From: Guptibacillus spartinae
Lineage (GTDB): Bacteria > Bacillota > Bacilli > Bacillales > Guptibacillaceae
NCBI RefSeq assembly: GCF_028610625.1
Contig: NZ_JAQQWU010000006.1
Location: 179,446-243,445 of the forward strand
Length of the DNA: 64,000 bases
Direction of reading: 5' to 3'
Shown: positions 56,706 through 63,796 of the stretch, in pieces
Layout of the letters: every line of letters starts with the position of its first letter
Position numbering within the stretch: position 1 is the first letter of the stretch
Translations under genes and position numbers: made by a program
The notes under the pieces: generated by a model
What the model saw: the letters and a program-made list of their open reading frames with translations, nothing else
What the model was told of the DNA's origin: nothing
The model's database searches: none

Positions 56706-56906
56706 GCTTTTACATTTTGTAGAGTATAACAGAAAATATAAAACAAAACTCTCATTATCATATATTATGTCAAAAGTCAATATTATCGTAAGATAAAACT
56801 TGAAAAAATCTAAAAAATATGGTAAAATAATATAGTGGTTAAGAGATTCTTTTTGACTGTACCACATACATAATAGCTTTTTCATAAGAAGAGGAAATAA
56901 CTAAGT

Positions 56907-57072
56907 ATGCATAACATAACCCTTGGATTCTTTAATATCAGTGCAAGGGATGTAACACGTCGAAAAAGGTTTTACGGTCACTCGTGATCTAGTTTATGGG
57001 GAAGTAGTTAAATTAAAGGAGTTAATTGAAATTAAAATTCACAATGTTAAGAGTTATGCAATTATTCCAAAT
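56907..57072 (+). pseudogene. Out-of-frame 5' end of the replication-like gene
   Basis: ATG 56907 (GAGGAA upstream) opens MHNITLGFFNISARDVTRRK, then stops at 56988. A +1 shift at the A5 run 56963-56967 leads straight into the frame of the downstream CDS (GFTVTRDLVYGEVVKLKELIEIKIHNVKSYAIIPN...). The ancestral gene thus started at 56907 and is now frameshifted, or the base count in the A-run is a sequencing error. Confidence 0.6.
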
Positions 57073-58122
57073 GTGGCATTTGCTTTTGGTACAAAGTACC
57101 ACTTAAATAAAGATGAGTTTTTGTTGTTTGCACACCTGCAATTCATGAAGCAAATAGGATTAGAAAATACAACATTCACAATGGTTGATATGTTGGTTAA
57201 AGGTCTTGGATGGGCAACAAGCACTAAATATCGCGACAAAAAAAGAGTAGTAGAAGCACTCAATGGGTTGAGCACAAAAGGTTACATAACAATTGAGCAT
57301 GACGGCAAAATCTTAAAGGACTCTTTAGTAATCAAGATTAATAAAGAAATGGAAAAAAATGTAGCAGAAACAAAAGTTGGGTGGAAAGAAAATCCATTCG
57401 TTTGGAAAGGTTTTACCAAAGTTAATTATGACAGATACAATTTAGCAAAGAATAATGGTTTTCATTTAATGGCTATAGGTTATACATTGTGGCGAGAAAA
57501 TGCCCAACACGAGTGGCGAATCGCAATAAAAGAATGGGAAGGCATATTCGGTGTAACTGATAAAACAGCAAGAGAAATTCTTAATGGTTGTACATCTTTT
57601 ATTACGAAAATTTCTGGTGATCATTATCAAGATAAAAGCGGTCAAGTGAAGCAGGAAGCAAATATTTATACAATGCAAACAGATTTTAATAGTCTTAGTA
57701 AATCAAAGGAAACTAAACAAGAATTTATTAAAGAATCCTTACTGGATAGAGAATACAAAAAAGTTACAGATATAGAAGTGATCTCTAGTGAGACGATTTT
57801 TAAACAAATATTCGATAAGAATACTTTCATTAAATTCGAAGGTTATAAGGTTTGGAAAGAAACAGAATGTCCAAATGTGAAAAAAGCTGGTCAAAAGAAA
57901 ATTGATGCAATGAGAGCAAGTCAAAATAAGGTTGCAGGCGAAGTTGCTGATAGATTAGAAATGGAATACCAAGAATCTCTCTATAATCAAAAACATAATA
58001 GAGAATGGATGAAACAACAAATGGATAGACACATGGATGATGAGTGGATATCTAATTATGAAGAGTTTGTTCCTTCTTACGTAAAGAAAGAAAGACCAAA
58101 CGATGAACTATTTGAAGATTAA
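57073..58122 (+). CDS. Putative replication initiator / HTH protein
   Basis: At least 349 residues; frame extends upstream through a probable frameshift, so the true N-terminus is likely ~55 residues longer. A winged-helix-like region (TMVDMLVKGLGWATSTKYRDKKRVVEALNGLSTKGYITIEHDG) is followed by a second (WKGFTKVNYDRYNLAK...EGIFGVTDKTAREILNG) and a charged helical tail. The pattern is that of initiator-like proteins on Firmicutes mobile elements, but I cannot name the family. A decayed copy lies at 50343. GTG 57073 lacks a convincing ribosome site. Confidence 0.55.
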   Translation: MAFAFGTKYHLNKDEFLLFAHLQFMKQIGLENTTFTMVDMLVKGLGWATSTKYRDKKRVVEALNGLSTKGYITIEHDGKILKDSLVIKINKEMEKNVAETKVGWKENPFVWKGFTKVNYDRYNLAKNNGFHLMAIGYTLWRENAQHEWRIAIKEWEGIFGVTDKTAREILNGCTSFITKISGDHYQDKSGQVKQEANIYTMQTDFNSLSKSKETKQEFIKESLLDREYKKVTDIEVISSETIFKQIFDKNTFIKFEGYKVWKETECPNVKKAGQKKIDAMRASQNKVAGEVADRLEMEYQESLYNQKHNREWMKQQMDRHMDDEWISNYEEFVPSYVKKERPNDELFED

Positions 58123-58403
58123 AAAGATCAAACACAAAATTAAAGGTTACTATCTAAGGGATTAAGTATTTGGATATTGGATTAACCTTAAGTTTATTAA
58201 CATAAATTATGAACCTCATTAAGGGGAAACTTAATGCTAATCGAGCATTCAAACGTAGAGTAAGAAGCTTATGATCCAATTTAGTAAATGGATTCTCGCT
58301 TTATAAAATTGTGTTTTTATACTATATCATTTAGAAGCCGCTTCGAATAAAAGAGTGTTAATTTCCCGCAAGTACCGTAAAAATATCCCATGTGCATTAC
58401 CCT

Positions 58404-58431
58404 AAAAAACCTGTTATTTAACAGGTTTTTT
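58404..58431. terminator. Bidirectional terminator
   Basis: AAAAAACCTGTTA-TT-TAACAGGTTTTTT. The surrounding 430-base gap (58123-58551) holds no other supported feature. Confidence 0.85.
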
Positions 58432-58551
58432 ACGTGTGCTACTGCTATAGAACTTGAGTGAAAACGATGGCTTGTCTCCATATATTGGAGGAATGCCTGT
58501 ATATGCATAGTGGATAGTTATTTACTTCCCTTTAATGTGAAGGAGGTAAAA

Positions 58552-58755
58552 ATGATGACCGTTGGCGATTTGCTGGCTTTGTTATCAAAGGTAGATAGGG
58601 ATAAAACCGTTCTTGTATCATGTGAAGGTGGATGTGTCTTAGACGATGAAATCAAAGTAATTGAAAAAGATGGAAATTTAATATTAAATAGATTAACAAA
58701 GCTAAAAAGACTTGTACCTGTACCTAGGTACGAGTTTTTAATCATATGCAAGTAA
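58552..58755 (+). CDS. Small mobile-element protein (67 aa)
   Basis: MMTVGDLLALLSKVDRDKTV... ending VPVPRYEFLIICK, with AAGGAGG before ATG 58552. The TVGDLLALLSKVDRDKTVLV...GNLILN pattern is that of small phage/plasmid proteins of unknown function (a 'leucine-rich helix plus two strands' type). The upstream in-frame start at 58510 lacks a ribosome site. Confidence 0.6.
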   Translation: MMTVGDLLALLSKVDRDKTVLVSCEGGCVLDDEIKVIEKDGNLILNRLTKLKRLVPVPRYEFLIICK

Positions 58756-58781
58756 AGATTAAGTTTGAATATCATCTTGTT

Positions 58782-58885
58782 ATTACCGTTAGACTACACT
58801 TAAACGGTAATGGATAGTAGCTATCAGAAACCCTTACATAGCAATGTTTATTCGCCTCGCTATATTACCGATAGACCATTACTGA
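58782..58885. other. Candidate res (resolution) site for the serine recombinase
   Basis: ATTACCGTTAGAC (58782-58794) is inverted as AACGGTAAT (58803-58811), forming a 30-base imperfect palindrome; ATTACCGATAGAC repeats at 58864-58876. Sites of this kind directly upstream of a resolvase gene are typical subsites. 42-150 bases before the recombinase start. Confidence 0.5.
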
Positions 58886-58932
58886 AATCATCAGTATAAT
58901 TAATATATAAATGTGATAATGGAGAGTTGAAA

Positions 58933-59517
58933 ATGAAGAATATAGGATATATTCGAGTGAGTAGTGAAGGTCAGAACATTGCACGTCAAAAAAAATCTCT
59001 TAAAGAAGCTGGCTGTACCGAGTTTTATATTGAAAAACTTAGCGGAGCATCTATGGAACGTCCAGAACTACAGAGAATGCTTGAAAAGCTTAGAACTGGA
59101 GACATGGTCTATATACATGAAATGAGTAGGTTATCTCGTTCTACTAAAGATTTACTTACAATAGTCGAGATCATACAGAGTAAAGGAGCGGGATTAAAGT
59201 CTATCACTGATAAGTGGTTAGACTTATCTGATGATAACCCTATGAGTGAGCTTCTATTTACGATTTTCTCTGGATTAGCTCAATTTGAACGTAAGATGAT
59301 TAAACAACGCCAAAAAGAAGGTATAGAAATTGCTAGAAGTGAAGGGAAGTTTAAGGGGCGAAAAACCCAGTTAGTTCGAGGAGGGAAAGAAGAGCAACGT
59401 ATGAAAGCTATCATTGAAGCTTATAAACAAGGGAAGTCTATTAATGATATACGCATAACGTATAAAGTAGGTACCGGAACTATATATAGAATGTTAGATA
59501 GAGAAGGTATTAGATAA
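58933..59517 (+). CDS. Serine recombinase (resolvase/invertase family)
   Basis: 194 residues. Catalytic Ser in IGYIRVSSEGQNIARQ near residue 10, the resolvase motif YIHEMSRLSRSTKDLL with conserved Arg residues, FSGLAQFERKMIKQRQKEG, and a C-terminal HTH (KSINDIRITYKVGTGTIYRML). Intact, unlike the pseudogene at 51040. ATG 58933 has GGAGAG at spacing 8. It probably resolves cointegrates or inverts a segment of the nested element. Confidence 0.92.
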   Translation: MKNIGYIRVSSEGQNIARQKKSLKEAGCTEFYIEKLSGASMERPELQRMLEKLRTGDMVYIHEMSRLSRSTKDLLTIVEIIQSKGAGLKSITDKWLDLSDDNPMSELLFTIFSGLAQFERKMIKQRQKEGIEIARSEGKFKGRKTQLVRGGKEEQRMKAIIEAYKQGKSINDIRITYKVGTGTIYRMLDREGIR

Positions 59518-59560
59518 AAGAGTATAAAATAATTCTTAATTCATTTAACTTATAAAAAAG

Positions 59561-59587
59561 TTACCTTTAATTGGAATATGATACAAT
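59561..59587 (+). promoter_or_regulatory. Possible promoter of the RT gene
   Basis: TTACCT (59561) and extended -10 TGATACAAT ending 59587, 41 bases before the RT start. Spacing is short (15); the extended -10 supports it. Confidence 0.45.
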
Positions 59588-59627
59588 TTAAAGTGTCTAT
59601 TGAAAATTAAATGTTAAGGGGAATATT

Positions 59628-61325
59628 ATGTCTTTAATAAAGAGCATACAGAAATATGAACTTGGTAAATACTTTTTATTGGACTATTTTTTAAAATATG
59701 GATACTTTGATTTCAAATACGCTTCAAAAGATGCAAATGAGAATTACATGGTATCTAATTTAGTCTATAAGAAGGTTATGAACACGGATGGTCTTGCTAA
59801 AGAGTTTAGAGAAATAAAAAAGAAAGTGAGTTTTAAATCACGAGAAGATACAGTTCCAATTGAATTTTCTATTTATAAGAATGAAAATGAAAGAAGAAAT
59901 TTTAAAATACCTAATCTATATTCTTATATTTGCTTGTGTATACACCTTTCAGAAAATAAAGAGGAATATATTAATATACTTTCTTCCAGTGAGAAGTCTT
60001 TAACGAATGAATTTTACAGTAGCAGTTTCTTAAAAAGAAAAATCATACGTGAAGAAAATAGAATAGGAAAGAAGCATATCTTCAAAACTGACATACAAAA
60101 TTTTTATCCAACAATTTACACACATTCCATACCATGGATTTTAGTGGGGAAATCAGTAGCCAAAAGCACTAAAAAAAATAAGAATAAATATTACAATCAA
60201 CTAGATTCTTTAATACAAAGATGTCAAAGGGGGGAAACACATGGTTTGCCTACTGGTAGTTTTGCTTCCAGATTAATAGCAGAGATTTACATGTGTAAGT
60301 TTGATGAAAAAATGGTTGATTATTCATATGTCAGATATGTAGATGATTTTGAATTTTCATATAATGATGAGAGTGAAAAAAACGAATTTTATAAAGATTT
60401 AACTAAAGAGTTAAATAGCCTAAATCTAAAGATTAAAGTGGAAAAAAATTCTTTGGATACATTTCCTTTTCAAGGTGATAATGATTCCACATTTTTCTTT
60501 AGTTATTTTTTAAAATTACCTAAAGAGATAAAGGTTCAATCTAGAACAATCCATAGTTTTATTGATAGCTGCATTTATAAGGAGAGAGAAGGTTTTAAAG
60601 GTTCATTAAAGTTAATGTTTCAGGCGTTAAAGTCGAGTATTGAAAAAGAAGAAATTTTACAAGCTGCACTGACAAAGCCCTTGCTTAAAAAATTATTCAA
60701 TATGGTTTTAATGTCACCTCATTTATCTGTATATTATCTAGAATTTGTAGATGTTATCACCCAGAGCATTATCGATAATAGATTAAAAAAAGGTATAGAA
60801 GAAATTAAGACACAAATTCTAGTAAATATTAATCGCTATATAGATTTGAATTATAACCAAGAGCTTTATTCTATATTGAGTATTTTTAAATTATTAAATA
60901 TTTACAGTGTATGCGATAAAGAGACTTTGCTTCTAATTATAAAAAAAATGGATGATTTAAGTTCTGTTTTATCTTTTGAATTGTTAATGAATGAAAAAAA
61001 CTTTGATGATCACTTCTTTGAAATGATTGAAGAAAAACTTAAGATTTCTACCTCTTGGCATGAGGAGTATTGGTTTTTTAAATATCATGTGTTACTTAGA
61101 ATTAATGAAAATAAGAAATCGAAAATACATAAAGACTTTAAAAATTTCCTGTATAAGAAGTATGATAATGGGGTCGAGAAATCAAAATTCTTCAATCTAA
61201 AGAATATAAAAAAAATAGAATCACCTATTAATGTGGCATGGCAGAATACTAACAGTGACCAGGATATTGCAATGTTTTTTAAAACTTTGTTAGATAAAAA
61301 AATAAGTTTCATCCATGGAAATTAA
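59628..61325 (+). CDS. Abi/DRT-type reverse transcriptase
   Basis: 565 residues. RT motifs: A, KTDIQNFYPTIYTHSIPW (Asp155); B, HGLPTGSFASRLIAEIYM (206-222); C, YVRYVDDFEFSY with catalytic YVDD (237-240), all intact. A thumb-like stretch and ~320 residues of helical C-terminal region follow (KLMFQALKSSIEKEE..., YSILSIFKLLNIYSVCDKETLLLII), like the alpha-repeat tails of abortive-infection RTs (AbiA/AbiK/DRT supergroup). It is not a group II intron or retron RT: no X/maturase domain, no intron or msr-msd. AAGGGGA ribosome site. HEPN gene follows. Confidence 0.85.
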   Translation: MSLIKSIQKYELGKYFLLDYFLKYGYFDFKYASKDANENYMVSNLVYKKVMNTDGLAKEFREIKKKVSFKSREDTVPIEFSIYKNENERRNFKIPNLYSYICLCIHLSENKEEYINILSSSEKSLTNEFYSSSFLKRKIIREENRIGKKHIFKTDIQNFYPTIYTHSIPWILVGKSVAKSTKKNKNKYYNQLDSLIQRCQRGETHGLPTGSFASRLIAEIYMCKFDEKMVDYSYVRYVDDFEFSYNDESEKNEFYKDLTKELNSLNLKIKVEKNSLDTFPFQGDNDSTFFFSYFLKLPKEIKVQSRTIHSFIDSCIYKEREGFKGSLKLMFQALKSSIEKEEILQAALTKPLLKKLFNMVLMSPHLSVYYLEFVDVITQSIIDNRLKKGIEEIKTQILVNINRYIDLNYNQELYSILSIFKLLNIYSVCDKETLLLIIKKMDDLSSVLSFELLMNEKNFDDHFFEMIEEKLKISTSWHEEYWFFKYHVLLRINENKKSKIHKDFKNFLYKKYDNGVEKSKFFNLKNIKKIESPINVAWQNTNSDQDIAMFFKTLLDKKISFIHGN

Positions 61326-61559
61326 TTACCTTTTAGATACATGTGATTTTTCTTCGAAAGCATTTAGTAACATAGTAGCGGGGGTGCTTTTTACCAAAAA
61401 TCAGAGGAGTTTATTTGATAACTGCACTAGCTCTTCCGTTCCTGGAGTTTAGATTAGTTTTCAATGAAAAATTGTAAATCCTAGTAGTAGTATTTAGCAT
61501 TTATTTAGGTAATTATCAACTCACCACCCATTGATATAAAAGAAAGGAATTTCTATTAA

Positions 61560-62312
61560 ATGGAAGAAAATAAAGTTTGGATTAGCAACAATATATTAGA
61601 ATGGGATTACTATAGTGATGGAGGAAGCTTCATCAGTAGAGAGGATAGGGAGAGAGCTTATGATATATGGGCACATGCTGCTGACTTAATTGACACAGCT
61701 CAAAATAATTTTAATCTTGCTGATGGTATAACCAATTTAAAGAGGAGTTTGAATCAAAGACTTCAATTGATTGAAAAAGTATATCAATTAAAAACCATAA
61801 ATATACCAAACAAACCAAAAGGTTACCTTGAATTATTAGAGTTGCTAGGGTTAGTTCGCCCTTATATTATGAAACAATTATTTGAAGTTCGTAACGATAT
61901 AGAACATAGGGATTCACCCCCTCCTAATAAAATAAGGTGCTCAGAATTATTGGATGTTGTATGGTACTTTTTAAAGTCAACTGATCCCTTTGTGCAACTG
62001 AAAAAGTCTGGTTTGAATTTTGAGTTATTAGATAATGAGGGTAATGACACCCATTATTGGTTTTCTTTAAATTGGAATTTTGAGGATGAAAAAAGTAGTT
62101 CAATTAATGGCTGGTTCCCAGAGGAATATATTGTTACCACTGAAAAAAAAGAAGGATTTATAGAAGTAATTTATGAAAAATACTATGGTAAAGAAAAGTG
62201 GGTAAACGCGGGAAAGCATAATGATAAGCTTGATACTGATATATATCTATCAGGAAAGATAAATCAAATAAATATTCCGAATGTTGTGAATAAAGTTCTA
62301 ACTTCTTTTTAA
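61560..62312 (+). CDS. HEPN-domain protein (putative RNase) paired with RT
   Basis: 250 residues from ATG 61560 (AAAGGAA upstream). Helices AYDIWAHAADLIDTAQNNFNLADG and NLKRSLNQRLQLIEKVYQL are followed by LFEVRNDIEHRDSPPP: Arg111-x4-His116 is the R-x4-6-H motif of HEPN RNases. The last ~100 residues are strand-rich. HEPN domains are toxins or RNases in many defence systems; AbiA-type RTs carry one fused at the C-terminus, here it would be a separate gene. 234 empty bases separate it from the RT stop. Confidence 0.7.
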   Translation: MEENKVWISNNILEWDYYSDGGSFISREDRERAYDIWAHAADLIDTAQNNFNLADGITNLKRSLNQRLQLIEKVYQLKTINIPNKPKGYLELLELLGLVRPYIMKQLFEVRNDIEHRDSPPPNKIRCSELLDVVWYFLKSTDPFVQLKKSGLNFELLDNEGNDTHYWFSLNWNFEDEKSSSINGWFPEEYIVTTEKKEGFIEVIYEKYYGKEKWVNAGKHNDKLDTDIYLSGKINQINIPNVVNKVLTSF

Positions 62313-62467
62313 CAAATAGGTTTAGGACATTAATTTCTTTTAGTTCTCTTAATTGGATACAAAAATGAAATAATAAACAGCCTGCAGTCTAAGCGATGCT
62401 CATTAAGTGTTGTGAATTTATTGAACATAATTTGAGCCGTGGATTAAATAACTGAATATTTCCGAAG

Positions 62468-62575
62468 ATGCTGATTTCTGACGGATTCACCATTGAAAAT
62501 CCCAATGCCATTGCATCCTGCGGCTGTGATTTGTCGTGAAAAACAGCGACGAATGGTGGTAAGGCAAAAAATTGA
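62468..62575 (+). pseudogene. C-terminal fragment of a HesB/IscA-type gene, copy 2
   Basis: Frame reads MLISDGFTIENPNAIAS, then CGC-DLS-stop-KTATNGGKAKN-stop. Same segment as the copy at 54207, with more decay (in-frame TGA at 62537, lost terminal Cys). Same orientation as copy 1. Confidence 0.72.
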
Positions 62576-62644
62576 TAATGATGCACAGTAGAAACTTCTT
62601 GAGTAATAACGCTACATTCATAGGATAAAGGTATTGTATAACAA

Positions 62645-62700
62645 GACCTTCTTAGTAGTTAATGGCTGAAAGTATAACTATTTGAGAAGGTTTGTTTTTT
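62645..62700 (+). terminator. Hairpin after HesB fragment 2
   Basis: CCTTCTT...TAGT / ACTATTTGAGAAGG followed by TTTGTTTTTT; closely matches the hairpin after fragment 1. Confidence 0.6.
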
Positions 62701-62798
62701 CATTTTTCAATTACACTAGTTTGATATGAATAGCACAACTGCGTTCAAGAAAGATTTTGTAAGCCAGTGATAAATAAAAAAGTGGAGGTTAGTTATAA

Positions 62799-63524
62799 TT
62801 GGGATTTTCTGAATATAAATATACAGGGTTACCTCTTACCCCAGCTATATGTAAAGGTTTGATTGTAGAATTATTTAATGGAAGAATAGAATCAAGGAAG
62901 ACGATAGTTAATGAAGTATTAAAGACCCATTTAGAAAGAGGCGGAAAAGAAACAAAAGCAGTAGATAAGTCAAGGATGTTAAAGAAAGCTTTGGAGATTT
63001 TAAAAAGTGAAGGAATAGCTAAAAATCCTTCTCGTGGCTATTGGAAGATTATTGATAAAAATTATTTGGTTGATAGTGAAAAAGATGTTTCTAATAATGA
63101 TGTTAAAGAGGTACAGGATAACGAAGTAAAAGAAGTAATTAAAGTAGCTAAAGAAGTGGTTACTGAAAAAGAAAATGCTGGGGTTGTATTGGGGAATGGT
63201 TCTAGTGCTGTTTACTTATATTATTTACCTGGATACCATGAAAATCGTAAAAAGGATACGTGGCCATGTAAAATTGGGAAAACTGATGGTGATGCGTATG
63301 AGAGAATTATTTCACAGGTTTCTACTGCATTGCCAGAAAAACCTAGGGTTGCAGTAATAATAAAAACAGATAACTCACATGCCCTGGAACAAGCTGTTCA
63401 CAACATCCTAAATTATAGAAACAAAAAAATTGAGTCAGCACTAGGAAAGGAATGGTTCGATACCAATCCCGATGAGTTTCTTAGAATAGTACAATTTATT
63501 GAAGAATCCACGTTGCTATTTTAA
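62799..63524 (+). CDS. GIY-YIG/T5orf172-type nuclease-like protein
   Basis: 241 residues. N-terminal ~85 residues resemble a winged-helix region (ICKGLIVELFNG..., TKAVDKSRMLKKALEILKSEGIAKNPSRGYWKI), then a charged linker, then a GIY-YIG-superfamily domain of the T5orf172/MUG113 type: VYLYYLPGY, CKIGKT, YERI (Arg) and HALEQAVH (Glu), near 138-225. It may cut or bind DNA. TTG start 62799 with GTGGAGG upstream. Last gene of the island, outside the nested element. Confidence 0.72.
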   Translation: MGFSEYKYTGLPLTPAICKGLIVELFNGRIESRKTIVNEVLKTHLERGGKETKAVDKSRMLKKALEILKSEGIAKNPSRGYWKIIDKNYLVDSEKDVSNNDVKEVQDNEVKEVIKVAKEVVTEKENAGVVLGNGSSAVYLYYLPGYHENRKKDTWPCKIGKTDGDAYERIISQVSTALPEKPRVAVIIKTDNSHALEQAVHNILNYRNKKIESALGKEWFDTNPDEFLRIVQFIEESTLLF

Positions 63525-63647
63525 TGCTTTAATGTGTTTGGAATATAGAATTGCTATTGATTCTTTAAACTGATTCAGATTCAACAGAGAAGCGGGGTAT
63601 TCCAAAACTCTAAATTTAATTGTGAAAAATAATGTATCTTTAACTAA

Positions 63648-63675
63648 GAAAAAGCACCAAAAGGTGCTTTTTTTT
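63648..63675. terminator. Bidirectional terminator
   Basis: GAAAAAGCACC-AAAA-GGTGCTTTTTTT hairpin between the GIY-YIG gene and the right island end. Confidence 0.88.
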
Positions 63676-63732
63676 AATGGAATATTTAATAACAAACCTA
63701 ATGACCTTATAGTATTAAAAAAACCGAAATAT

Positions 63733-63780
63733 TGTGGTCACAATTATGGTCACAAAACCATTTAGAAAAGCTGTTGTGAC
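63733..63780. repeat. GGTCACA repeats at right end (candidate arm sites)
   Basis: TGTGGTCACA (63733-63742), TGGTCACA (63747-63754) and inverted TGTGAC (63775-63780), matching GTGGTCACAC at the left end. Confidence 0.5.
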
Positions 63781-63796
63781 AGTAGCTTAACTCCTT

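Larger units (their letters stand above)
54207..62575. mobile_element. Nested element flanked by HesB 3'-end fragments (~8.3 kb)
   Basis: Delimited by two same-direction HesB C-terminal fragments 8,261 bases apart, each followed by a related hairpin. A degenerate tyrosine recombinase lies just inside the left one. Contents: lipoprotein, replication-like gene, small protein, resolvase, RT and HEPN genes. The layout is what integration into the 3' end of a hesB gene would leave; the repeats have diverged, so it is old. Confidence 0.6.

Noticed and set aside
59518..59627. Retron msr-msd RNA upstream of the RT.
   Set aside because: Only 110 AT-rich bases, no inverted repeat pair or branching-G context; the RT motifs resemble Abi/DRT types rather than retrons.
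62389..62586. 65-residue minus ORF over HesB fragment 2.
   Set aside because: Antisense shadow of the plus-strand HesB fragment.
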